Assembly: GCA_964360145.1 (NCBI GenBank)
Contig: CAYHWW010000024.1
Location: 1-31,677 of the forward strand
Direction: 5' to 3'
Length of the DNA stretch: 31,677 nucleotides
From: CAYHWW01 sp964360145
GTDB lineage: Bacteria; Bdellovibrionota; UBA1018; CAYHWW01
This document shows, in pieces, positions 24,603-31,625 of the stretch. Numbering within the stretch: position 1 is the first letter of the stretch; every line of letters starts with the position of its first letter. The notes beneath the pieces were generated by a model, which was not told where the DNA came from, ran no database searches, and worked only from the letters and a program-made list of their open reading frames with translations. A program made the translations under genes and the position numbers.

Positions 24603-27600
24603 CTTTTTTGGTGTCTTTCGTAATAATGATTGAGGTCCGAGCCCAAGGCGGCCACCAGGGGCGGCTTCACCATCGTATAGTGAGTGCCTTCGACAACCTG
24701 CTCGTTGACGGTCCCGGAAGAGTACTGTCGCCAGTCGGTGCGGGTAATACGTTGGCGCTCAAGGCTCAGTCGCGCCCAGCGCACGCGCAGTGGCGCCTTG
24801 ATCATCGGGGGCACATAGCCCGTGAAAAGCCAGTAATGGTGCGAAGCCAGGCGAGCGTTCCGCTCGAAGACAAAAGGGTCGGCCTTCGCCGTGAACGCGG
24901 CTTCGCGCCGCGCCCAATTGAGAAGCCACGCTGCGCGATCGGCAGGTTGCTGCTCGAACAGCTGTTCGCGAAGCAGAATGCGCGCGCCCTCGTCAAGTTC
25001 GTCGAGAAACGAGTCACCAAGCACGTTGAGCACTGAGAAATACCCGAATATCGGATCGGCTGCCGGCGGGCGCTCGCGCCGCTGGGCCGGAATGCCGCAG
25101 TCCCAGACTTCGACCGACTCAACCGGCACACCTGCGCGCTCGAGGCGTTCGGCCGCGCCAAGCGCCAGTAAACCTCCAAGCGACCAGCCAAGAAGGTGAC
25201 AGGCCGATCGCTGGCCGACGCGGATGATCTCGGCGGCGTAAGCATCGATCATCTCGTCTGCACTCGCGTACTCGTGGCTCGGGTCGTTGAGCGCCTTTGA
25301 CTGTACACCGAAGACCGGCAAACGCGGGCTGAGTTCGTCGAGTAAGCTTCGATATGGCAGTACGTCTCCGCCGAGCGGATGGAAAAGGTAGAGCGGCAGG
25401 TGGCTGGCTGACCCCTGAGCCAGGTTTATGAGGTGGAGCTTCCTTCGATCGGTTAGCGGGTCGTGCGAGCGAGCTGGCCCAGGCGGACCGCCCAGGTAGC
25501 CGGCGCGTCTTTCTTTCTGTCCTGAGCATTTGGCGGTAAGTCCGCGGATCGTAGGCGCCTCGAATAGCGCGGCCACCGTGAGTGTGCTGCTGAAGCTGCG
25601 CCTCACCTTTTGCATTAGCTGGGCCGCGAGCAATGAATGCCCGCCGAGATCGAAGAAGTTCTGATCCGGGCCGATTTCTTGAAGGTCGAGCACGGTTTTC
25701 CAAAGATCGAGCATTCTCTGCTCGGCTTCGCTGAGATCGGCCCGTGCGTGGCTGGCTTGCGAAACCGGACCGAGCTGCGCCAGAGCCCTGCGGTCGACTT
25801 TGCCGCTCGCGTTAAGGGGAAACTTCGGTAGTGCTACGATGGTCTCGGGAACCATATATTCAGGTAGCTGCGCGAGTAGTGCGGTCCGGGCCGCTGCTCC
25901 GTCGTGTTGCGTGCGCACGACGAAGCCGTGCAGTGTTTTGCCTCTGGGACCCCCGTCACGTGCGACTACGACAGCGTCGTTCACGCCCGGAAGCGTCTTG
26001 AGCGCAGCCTCTATCTCGCCAAGTTCGACGCGAAAGCCACGCACCTTCACTTGATCGTCTTGTCGACCGAAGATTTTGAGCACGTCGCCTTTGAGAAAGC
26101 GCCCGCGGTCGCCGGTCAGGTAGGCGCGCTCGCCTTCGTTGCCCCAGCGATCAGGAATGAAGCGAGAGGCGGAAAGCTCAGGGCGATTAAGGTAACCGGC
26201 CGATATGCCCGGACCGGCGATCACGATTTCTCCGGTGGCGCCGTGGGGAACGAGCCGGAGTTCGGAGTCGACTATGTAGCAACGCACGTTCTGCAGCGGT
26301 TTTCCTATTACCGGGCGGTCGTCGTCGGCGTTGATGCGATGGCAGGTCGCGTCGACCGTGCACTCGGTGGGGCCATAGACATTATAGAACTCGATCTCTG
26401 GCTGCGTGCGCAGCTGCTCCCAGAGCGCTTTCGGAATAGGCTCGCCGCCCACGAGCACTTTGCGAAGTTTCGGCGGCTTTCGTTCAAAAAGCCCCGCGGC
26501 TATGAGAATTTGAAGATGGGTGGGTGTGCAGTCGAAGATCGTGATTTCACCCGTGCCGAGCGCGTGCAGCAGGGCCTCGCCGTCCTGGCGTTCGGCTTCG
26601 GAGAGAAGATGAAGGGTACGGCCGCCCAGCAGAAAGCAAAGCTGTTGAACCGAGGCGTCGAAAACTAGAGGGGCATTGAGGCTGGCAACGCCGTGGTTCA
26701 GGTCACCCGCGTGGAAGATCGCGTTGTCGAGGCCGGCTTTCAGATTCGATAGCGCACGGTGGCTGATCACTGTGGCCTTCGGCTCGCCAGTCGAGCCAGA
26801 GGTATAAATGACATAAGCGTTTTCGCCTGCTGTAATCGAGTCGGTTCCGGCTGTCGGCTCAGCCAGGATGGCAGCAAGGTCTCCGAGCACGAGGCGCACG
26901 CCGGCATCGCGGCAGATGAAGTCGCACCGAGCTGGCGGGTGCCGCGGATCCAGCGGAAGGTAGGCGCCTCCCGCCTTCCAGATGCCGAGCAGCGCGATGA
27001 TCGAGTTGATGCCGCGGTCGGCGACGAGGCCCACGATTTCGTTCAGTCGCAACCCTTTCTCGCGGAGGTGGCGAGCGACTACGCTCGAGAAACGGTCGAG
27101 GTCGTGGAAGGTAAGCTGCCGATGGCCGTCGGTGAGCGCGACGCGCTCTGGATACTTACGGGCTGTTTCGTGAAAAACTTCCGGAGCAGACCGTGGGTCG
27201 ATGGGCGCGGTGGGCCCGCTCGTCGCAAGTCGCTGCTCGCGTTCGGATTTTTCGTCGAGCATCGGTATCGAGTCCAGCGACGATTCAGGAAGCTTCACGG
27301 CGTTAACCAGGAAGGTGAGCAGGCTCGAGCAGAATCGCTCAATGTTCGCACGCTCGAAAAGATCGTGGTTGTACTCAGCGAGGAGTTCGAGCCCGTCAGG
27401 GCCTTGCATGAAGAAAAAAGTGATATCGAATTTCGAGGTGTTCATGCGCAGCTCGAACGGTCGGGTGTGTAGCCCTTCGAGGGAGAGGCTTTGTGCAACG
27501 CCGCTTTGGAACTCGATAACAAGATGAAAGAGAGAGAAGCCCTCGGCCGAGCGCACGGGACGCGCCGTCTCGACCACGCGGTCGTACGGAACATCCTCGT

Positions 27601-28633
27601 TTTCAAACGCGTCGAGCGCGGTTCCACGCGCCTTGACGACCAGGTCGAAAAAGCTTGCCGACGGATTCACGTGGCCGCGCAATGCGAGCGTATTCACGAA
27701 AAATCCCGCCAGAGACTCGAACTCGGGTCTCTTTCGGTTGAAAGTGCTCGTGCCGAGCACGATGTCGACCTCACCGGTGTAACGGTAAAGAACTGCCTGG
27801 AGCGCGGCCAGCAGCACCATGAAAGTGGTGGCGTGGCAGCGATGGGCCAGCTCGTTGATGCCTTTGACGATGTTTGGGTCAACCTTTGTCGTGTACGTGC
27901 CGCCGCGATAGCTCTGGCTCCCCATGCGCGAGTAATCGGTCGGAAGTGAAATCTGGGTCTCGCATCCGGAAAGAGTGCGACGCCAAAATTCGAGCTGACG
28001 CTCGGCGCGGCCATTGCCCAGAAATTCGCGCTGCCAGCGTGCGAAGTCGCCGTACTGCAGAGGCGCCTCTTGCAGAGTTGATCCCCGGCCTCGCCGAAAC
28101 GAGCCATAAAGTGCTGATAGTTCGCGGCCCAGGATGCTGAGTGACCAGCCATCGACCACGATGTGGTGGAAGGTAAGAAGTAGCAAATGGTCTTGGGTGT
28201 CAATTTTGAAAAGCTGCGCGCGAAAAGCTGAGTTTTCCGCCAGGAGAAACGGGCGTTGCGCATACTCGCGCACCAGCTCGCGCAGGTGTTCTTCATTCTG
28301 CCCACCAGACGGCAGCCGAAGCTGCTGCGGCTCGAATTCGACCGGCTCGGCGTCGAGCACGAGCTGGTAAACCTGTTCGCGAAATTCGACGAAGGCCGTT
28401 CTTAAAATCTCGTGGCGAGAGATCAGCTCGCTCAGCGCCCCGGTGAGCGCCGCGTGATCAAGTGCGCCGGTCAGGCGATAGGCGTAGGGTACATTGTAAG
28501 CGGGGCTGTCGGGGTTGAGCTGGTATACGAACCAGAGGCGACGCTGCGAGTCCGAGATGGGAGTCAAGTTGGAGAAAAGTTCTTGTTTCTGGGTATCCGT
28601 CAAGGCCGAAAGCATAGCGCTGATGGTGCTCAT
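24599..28633 (-). CDS. NRPS termination module C-A-PCP-TE, predicted Gln
   Basis: A 1344-aa module, first gene of the operon but last in the assembly line because it holds the only thioesterase. C is at about 25-450 (H156-H157, D161 in HHIVVDGWS). A is at about 480-950 (YTSGSTGEPKA near 610-620). PCP carries S1000 in DLGGHSL. TE is at about 1065-1340 with nucleophile S1151 in GWSLGG and probable catalytic H1318 in EGTHYTMV. The binding-pocket residues I read are D-A-Q-D-L-G-V-V-D-K, from D659, A660, Q663, D701 and onward; this is the known glutamine code, as in lichenysin synthetase module 1. The C domain would condense the PKS-bound acyl chain with Gln, and the TE would release it by hydrolysis or ring closure. 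ATG 28633 has only a weak GAG upstream. The promoter is in the 166-bp gap to the divergent carrier gene. Confidence 0.95.
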   Translation of the reverse strand: MSTISAMLSALTDTQKQELFSNLTPISDSQRRLWFVYQLNPDSPAYNVPYAYRLTGALDHAALTGALSELISRHEILRTAFVEFREQVYQLVLDAEPVEFEPQQLRLPSGGQNEEHLRELVREYAQRPFLLAENSAFRAQLFKIDTQDHLLLLTFHHIVVDGWSLSILGRELSALYGSFRRGRGSTLQEAPLQYGDFARWQREFLGNGRAERQLEFWRRTLSGCETQISLPTDYSRMGSQSYRGGTYTTKVDPNIVKGINELAHRCHATTFMVLLAALQAVLYRYTGEVDIVLGTSTFNRKRPEFESLAGFFVNTLALRGHVNPSASFFDLVVKARGTALDAFENEDVPYDRVVETARPVRSAEGFSLFHLVIEFQSGVAQSLSLEGLHTRPFELRMNTSKFDITFFFMQGPDGLELLAEYNHDLFERANIERFCSSLLTFLVNAVKLPESSLDSIPMLDEKSEREQRLATSGPTAPIDPRSAPEVFHETARKYPERVALTDGHRQLTFHDLDRFSSVVARHLREKGLRLNEIVGLVADRGINSIIALLGIWKAGGAYLPLDPRHPPARCDFICRDAGVRLVLGDLAAILAEPTAGTDSITAGENAYVIYTSGSTGEPKATVISHRALSNLKAGLDNAIFHAGDLNHGVASLNAPLVFDASVQQLCFLLGGRTLHLLSEAERQDGEALLHALGTGEITIFDCTPTHLQILIAAGLFERKPPKLRKVLVGGEPIPKALWEQLRTQPEIEFYNVYGPTECTVDATCHRINADDDRPVIGKPLQNVRCYIVDSELRLVPHGATGEIVIAGPGISAGYLNRPELSASRFIPDRWGNEGERAYLTGDRGRFLKGDVLKIFGRQDDQVKVRGFRVELGEIEAALKTLPGVNDAVVVARDGGPRGKTLHGFVVRTQHDGAAARTALLAQLPEYMVPETIVALPKFPLNASGKVDRRALAQLGPVSQASHARADLSEAEQRMLDLWKTVLDLQEIGPDQNFFDLGGHSLLAAQLMQKVRRSFSSTLTVAALFEAPTIRGLTAKCSGQKERRAGYLGGPPGPARSHDPLTDRRKLHLINLAQGSASHLPLYLFHPLGGDVLPYRSLLDELSPRLPVFGVQSKALNDPSHEYASADEMIDAYAAEIIRVGQRSACHLLGWSLGGLLALGAAERLERAGVPVESVEVWDCGIPAQRRERPPAADPIFGYFSVLNVLGDSFLDELDEGARILLREQLFEQQPADRAAWLLNWARREAAFTAKADPFVFERNARLASHHYWLFTGYVPPMIKAPLRVRWARLSLERQRITRTDWRQYSSGTVNEQVVEGTHYTMVKPPLVAALGSDLNHYYERHQKR

Positions 28634-28674
28634 CTCGTCGTTTGCTCATCCGGAGTTGTGATTGGGAAATAGCA

Positions 28675-28689
28675 CCTTGCTTAGCAAGG
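28675..28689. promoter_or_regulatory. operator-like palindrome in the divergent promoter region
   Basis: CCTTGCT-T-AGCAAGG, a perfect 7-bp inverted repeat with a single central base. It overlaps the candidate -35 box of the rightward promoter and lies just downstream of the candidate -10 of the NRPS operon. It may be a repressor site controlling both, or a short hairpin in the operon leader. No regulator gene is visible in the window. Confidence 0.4.
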
Positions 28690-28705
28690 GACCAATAAGT
28701 ACAAT
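28677..28705 (+). promoter_or_regulatory. promoter candidate for the stand-alone carrier protein
   Basis: TTGCTT (28677-28682) and TACAAT (28700-28705) are spaced by 17 bases and match sigma70 boxes at three and five of six positions. Transcription would begin about 90 bases before the TTG at 28800. Confidence 0.4.
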
Positions 28706-28708
28706 ATA
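28703..28708 (-). promoter_or_regulatory. -10 candidate for the NRPS/PKS operon
   Basis: TATATT on the minus strand, overlapping the rightward -10. The -35 position (TTCGAG, 17 bases away) is poor, so an activator or an extended element would be needed. The leader to ATG 28633 would be about 63 bases. Confidence 0.3.
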
Positions 28709-28799
28709 TCAGTCTCTGTATGATTCTCGAAGATAAGAGTTTTTCTATTTATCCCCAATCGAGCAATAAGTACGACGGACGATTTTTGGCGCGGTTAAT

Positions 28800-29108
28800 T
28801 TGAGTCGGCTAGCGGAGTCTCGGAAGAAATCGGTCCCCGTAGGGCTCACCGAAGAACTGCTGATGGCGCTCTGGTCCGAGATCCTTGGCCATGAAGAGTT
28901 TGGCGTCGAAGATAATTTTTTCGAGCTCGGCGGAAATTCGCTGCTAGCCACGCAGATCGTCGTGCGCCTGTGTGCCATTGTAGGCACCGAGATTCCCCTG
29001 GGCGTGTTTTTCGAGCAGCCTTCAATCCGCGGCATTCACGAGGCTCTGAGCAGCATGCTGGGTGTGTCTGCCGACACCTTTCTCGCGAAGCTAGCCGAAG
29101 AGCCTTAG
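28800..29108 (+). CDS. stand-alone peptidyl carrier protein
   Basis: About 102 aa and essentially one carrier domain: LTEELLMALWSEILGHEEFGV, then DNFFELGGNSLLATQ with the phosphopantetheine-attachment Ser in GGNSL, then FFEQPSIRGI, a typical PCP ending. It is transcribed away from the NRPS operon across a 166-bp gap. No ATG precedes the domain; the TTG at 28800 is the likely start, and the frame is closed by a stop at 28767. Because C1 of the two-module NRPS has no donor of its own, this protein may carry the starter acyl or aminoacyl group. No partner adenylation enzyme is in the window. Alternatively it is the last piece of a deleted NRPS, since mobile-element debris begins about 260 bp downstream. 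The complete domain and conserved Ser favour a working gene. Confidence 0.75.
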   Translation: MSRLAESRKKSVPVGLTEELLMALWSEILGHEEFGVEDNFFELGGNSLLATQIVVRLCAIVGTEIPLGVFFEQPSIRGIHEALSSMLGVSADTFLAKLAEEP

Positions 29109-29218
29109 TCTGTCGAAACGTTGCGCCGCATATGAAAATATCTAAAGTCTAAATACATTCCGAAGAAAGGTTCGAATAGCAGCCACTGGGGATCGCCATT
29201 TGTCAAGTCAGTCGAACC

Positions 29219-29243
29219 CGCTGGGTGCACACGCTGGGTGCAC
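29219..29243 (+). repeat. tandem 12-bp repeat
   Basis: CGCTGGGTGCAC occurs twice with a 13-base period (29219-29230 and 29232-29243). It is in the gene-free gap between the carrier protein and the DUF6788 gene. Function unknown; it may mark an old insertion or slippage. Confidence 0.5.
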
Positions 29244-29256
29244 GTCACCAAAATGG

Positions 29257-29294
29257 GCATTAGCCGTCCTCGCTTCGCTGCGGGCGGCTCATGC
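29257..29294. repeat. imperfect inverted repeat (REP-like hairpin)
   Basis: GCATTAGCCGTCC pairs imperfectly with GGGCGGCTCATGC across a short centre. It could act as a transcript end for the carrier gene or be a REP-type element. There is no T-run after it. Confidence 0.4.
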
Positions 29295-29331
29295 TCAAAA
29301 ACATGGGGAAATTCGGATTCGCTAGGCTTCA

Positions 29332-29364
29332 CCATTCCTACAGTCTACAGTGTTGTAGGAATGG
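29332..29364. repeat. 11-bp perfect inverted repeat before the DUF6788 gene
   Basis: CCATTCCTACA (29332-29342) and TGTAGGAATGG (29354-29364) with an 11-base spacer. The right arm ends just before GGAGG and the DUF6788 start. It could be an operator or part of the insertion-sequence end. Confidence 0.55.
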
Positions 29365-29370
29365 AGGCCC

Positions 29371-29772
29371 ATGGATATGGCCCAGGAACAGAAGCAGAGA
29401 ATCCAGGAACTGGAAAAACAGCGAGATCAACTCAAGGAGCGCCTCGGACAGATCGGGGATATGCGCCAGGGGTCATTGGTAGAGCGCTATATCCCCTGCG
29501 GAAAATCGGCATGCCACTGTCATGCAAAGGAGCCTGCGGGGCATGGCCCCTATTTTTCGCTTACGCGAGCGGTTGAAGGTAAGACAAAAACCCGGATTAT
29601 CCCGGGCGATGCGGTTCCGCTCACGCAGGTGCATTTGGAGGAATGCCAGAAGTTTCGTGAACTGAGTCGTCAACTTCTCGATGTCAGTGAACAGCTCTGC
29701 GAGGCCCGCTTGAGTGCAGGCGTCAGAAGGACCGATAGCGCGGTTAAAAAAAAGCCCTCCAGGAGGCGCTGA
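29371..29772 (+). CDS. DUF6788-type transposon-associated protein
   Basis: 133 aa. The core SLVERYIPCGKSACHCHAK followed by GHGPYFSLTRAVEGKTKTR is what I recognise as the DUF6788 family, small proteins found next to transposases. The N-terminus (residues 3-30) is a charged coiled-coil-like helix; the Cys-rich CGKSACHC may bind metal; the C-terminus is basic (KKKPSRRR). GGAGG at 29363-29367 fits a start at ATG 29377 better than at 29371. The gene ends in a run of eight A's that forms an A AAA AAG slippery site, with transposase-like sequence following in the -1 frame. The protein is probably the first part of an insertion sequence whose transposase is now truncated. Its biochemical role is unknown. 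Confidence 0.7.
   Translation: MDMAQEQKQRIQELEKQRDQLKERLGQIGDMRQGSLVERYIPCGKSACHCHAKEPAGHGPYFSLTRAVEGKTKTRIIPGDAVPLTQVHLEECQKFRELSRQLLDVSEQLCEARLSAGVRRTDSAVKKKPSRRR
29748..29754 (+). promoter_or_regulatory. possible -1 ribosomal frameshift heptamer A AAA AAG
   Basis: In the DUF6788 frame, the codons GTT AAA AAA AAG contain the slippery heptamer A AAA AAG known from dnaX and many insertion sequences. A -1 slip leads straight into the transposase-like frame beginning GCC at 29754, which is otherwise closed by a TAA just upstream. An AGGAGG follows a few bases later. Confidence 0.45.
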
Positions 29773-29894
29773 GCGCGGAAGTCACCGTCGAGATCGAAGC
29801 CCTCATCGGTGGTCCAGTCGATGCGTGGGATTTCGAAGCCATCGAAATGGCCTCGCGTCGCAAAAATTGCGACAAGACGAAGAAGTCCGTGTAG
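29754..29894 (+). pseudogene. truncated transposase, ISKra4/ISNCY-like N-terminus
   Basis: Frame -1 relative to DUF6788: ALQEALSAEVTVEIEALIGG, then DFEAIEMASRRK, then unrelated residues and a TAG at 29892. The first part resembles the N-terminal helix region of ISKra4-family transposases, where a short Glu/Ala-rich stretch precedes a RRxAL motif. The homology ends at RRK, so nearly the whole transposase is missing. The family assignment is from memory and moderate. Confidence 0.5.
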
Positions 29895-29940
29895 AAATCC
29901 GCCCGCCTTTAGAGCGTCCGCAAGCCGCCAGGGCGGATTT
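29895..29940. terminator. 10-bp inverted repeat, terminator-like
   Basis: AAATCCGCCC (29895-29904) and GGGCGGATTT (29931-29940), perfect arms with a 26-base spacer, directly after the truncated transposase stop. Only three T's follow the stem, so termination would be weak. It could also be an insertion-sequence end. A direct repeat of CGGGTACC lies just beyond, near 29955-29976. Confidence 0.4.
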
Positions 29941-30057
29941 GTGCGCCGCGCTGTCGGGTACCGAAACCCGGGTACCAAGCCGCAGAGCAGCGAGAACATT
30001 TAACCTACCTCCCGGATATTTGATTTTCTAAGTTCTTCAAAGAAGGTTTTGAGTTTC

Positions 30058-30075
30058 CATGCGCGACCCCTTAGC
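30058..30075 (+). repeat. right copy of 18-bp flanking direct repeat
   Basis: CATGCGCGACCCCTTAGC, 17 of 18 bases identical to 7059-7076 and in the same orientation, 22,999 bp away. It falls in the gene-free stretch between the mobile-element debris and the second paralogous membrane-protein gene, so the pair neatly delimits the accessory region. Confidence 0.6.
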
Positions 30076-30123
30076 TTCACTGTAGCTCGTCACAGCATTT
30101 CTCCTAACCGCCCTTAACCCGAA

Positions 30124-30156
30124 GCCCGCTGTGCCCGTTCCAGGGCCCGAGCGGGC
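30124..30156 (+). other. structured leader upstream of the 30209 gene
   Basis: GCCCGCT and AGCGGGC form a 7-bp stem enclosing a second GCCC/GGGC stem. It ends about 50 bases before the start codon. It may be a leader structure or a terminator without a T-run. Nothing else in 29941-30208 looks like a gene. Confidence 0.35.
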
Positions 30157-30208
30157 CGTGTTGACGTTCCCGACCTGACACGTTAATTCCCGTGGAGCCA
30201 AGGGGGGC

Positions 30209-31591
30209 ATGGGTTTGAGGGTTCTGCATTTCGTCACCGGTGGTCTCTTATGCCTCTTCGTTTCCCTCACCGCCTGGGCCAGCGAAGCTCCCATCCGTCT
30301 GGAGGGTTACCACCTCACGTCCATGGATGAGGCGGATGCCTATGCCAAAAAAATCGCAAAAGCCTATCTGGCGGAATTTTCTGCCCTGCCTGTGCAGCAG
30401 TGGCCCACCATCCCCGTGGTCCATGTGGGCGACGAAGTGCCGACCCGCATTCGTTGGGTGGTCGAGTATCTCAACAGGCTCCACATCCCCGTGGATTTCC
30501 AACACATTAAGGAAGAGCATGTTCTCGAAAAGCTTGGGGAGCTAGAGGCCCGGGTGGCCCAGGAGGGCCACGGTAGCCGCGCAGACGTGGCCAACATTAC
30601 CTCTGAGCCCTTCGATGAGGCCATGGGCGTGGCCTTGGGGGAACTGGCCAGGGAAGACCGCGGTCTGTGCCAGCGCATCCGCCAACGGACCCGTGAGTTC
30701 TTCAAGTTGCAGAATGGTTTCACCCTTTGGCAGAAAGTGACCTTGAACGGCAAGCAGCGGGTCCAGCTCATCAAGCAGGTGGTTACCCAGGTGGCTCTTG
30801 GCAGCACCACCTATTTTCTCACGCTGTGCGCTTCCGACCAGAGCCCCGAGCTGTGGAGAGGCACCGCGGTGTTCGCATCCTGGATCGCGCTCAACATGTA
30901 CTTCGCCCGGAACATTCAAGAACTGCAGAGCCAGGGGCGCACCCTGCGGGAAGTGAGGCCACCGGAGGCTCTGACGGAGCGAGACCCGCGGCGAGAGGGG
31001 TATTACCGCGTCGAGGTGGCCCCGCTGTTCCAAAGAACTGGAATTTTAATCCGTTCCGTCGTCAGCAACTTCATTTTCCTCGCCGGTGCCTATGGATTTG
31101 AGGCCTGGACTACGCCCAGTCTCGTGGCCATCGCATTCACCAATTCCTTTTTCACTTTATTCTCGCGTTTCTACTTCGAGGAATGGATCGCCAACCATGC
31201 CGCCCGAGTTCAAAAGGATGGCACGGTGCTCAATCCTGCTCCGCTTCCAACCGGAACCCCTTTTCGTGAGCGCTTCAGGGCTTTCAGGGCAGGGCCCCAC
31301 TCCCAGGAAGCCACCAACTCCCTCCGCTTTTGGTTGGAGTTGGGCAATGGCATCCTGAAGAACATGCACCTCATAGACGTTCCTGGGGGGCGTTATCTTT
31401 TCTACGGTTTTGGTGGCTTGGGCATCTACGCAAACATGCGGGACAGCACCAGCAGCCTCAGGCGCTGGGTGCGCAACCTGAAAAAACGCATGAGGGGGGA
31501 ACCCATCGAGAGTCGGTGCAAGACCTGGCTCCTGCGGCCAACAGGAGCCATCATGGCGGAGGCACCGGCCCTCGTGCTAAACTCCCCGTAG
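30209..31591 (+). CDS. membrane protein of unknown function, paralogue of 160-1755
   Basis: 460 aa with a clean Sec signal peptide at the N-terminus (hydrophobic residues about 4-22, cleavage near WASEAP). The soluble part contains HVGDEVPTRIRWV. Three or so membrane segments follow in the C-terminal half, with NSFFTLFSRFYFEEWI and GILKNMHLIDVPGGRY, each with a direct counterpart in the first gene of the window. The family is unknown to me. A purine-rich AAGGGGGG runs up to ATG 30209; the spacing is short, so the in-frame TTG at 30215 could be the real start. Having one copy on each side of the island suggests a resident gene family, perhaps an old tandem array split by the insertion. It may be co-transcribed with the SDR gene that starts 34 bases after its stop. 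Confidence 0.82.
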   Translation: MGLRVLHFVTGGLLCLFVSLTAWASEAPIRLEGYHLTSMDEADAYAKKIAKAYLAEFSALPVQQWPTIPVVHVGDEVPTRIRWVVEYLNRLHIPVDFQHIKEEHVLEKLGELEARVAQEGHGSRADVANITSEPFDEAMGVALGELAREDRGLCQRIRQRTREFFKLQNGFTLWQKVTLNGKQRVQLIKQVVTQVALGSTTYFLTLCASDQSPELWRGTAVFASWIALNMYFARNIQELQSQGRTLREVRPPEALTERDPRREGYYRVEVAPLFQRTGILIRSVVSNFIFLAGAYGFEAWTTPSLVAIAFTNSFFTLFSRFYFEEWIANHAARVQKDGTVLNPAPLPTGTPFRERFRAFRAGPHSQEATNSLRFWLELGNGILKNMHLIDVPGGRYLFYGFGGLGIYANMRDSTSSLRRWVRNLKKRMRGEPIESRCKTWLLRPTGAIMAEAPALVLNSP

Positions 31592-31596
31592 GGAGG

Positions 31597-31617
31597 CGCG
31601 CCGCACGACGCGGCGCG
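31597..31617. terminator. GC-rich hairpin between two genes
   Basis: CGCGCCGC, loop ACGAC, GCGGCGCG: a perfect 8-bp stem just after the stop at 31591. No T-run follows, and the next ATG is only eight bases beyond, so it may affect translation of the next gene rather than end transcription. Confidence 0.4.
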
Positions 31618-31625
31618 GTGCAAGC

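Noticed and set aside
29105..29335. 76-codon minus-strand frame between the carrier protein and DUF6788
   Set aside because: It crosses the tandem repeat and hairpin, and has no ribosome-binding site or family match.
29670..29999. 109-codon minus-strand frame over the ISKra4-like remnant
   Set aside because: Antisense to DUF6788 and the transposase remnant, with no domain.
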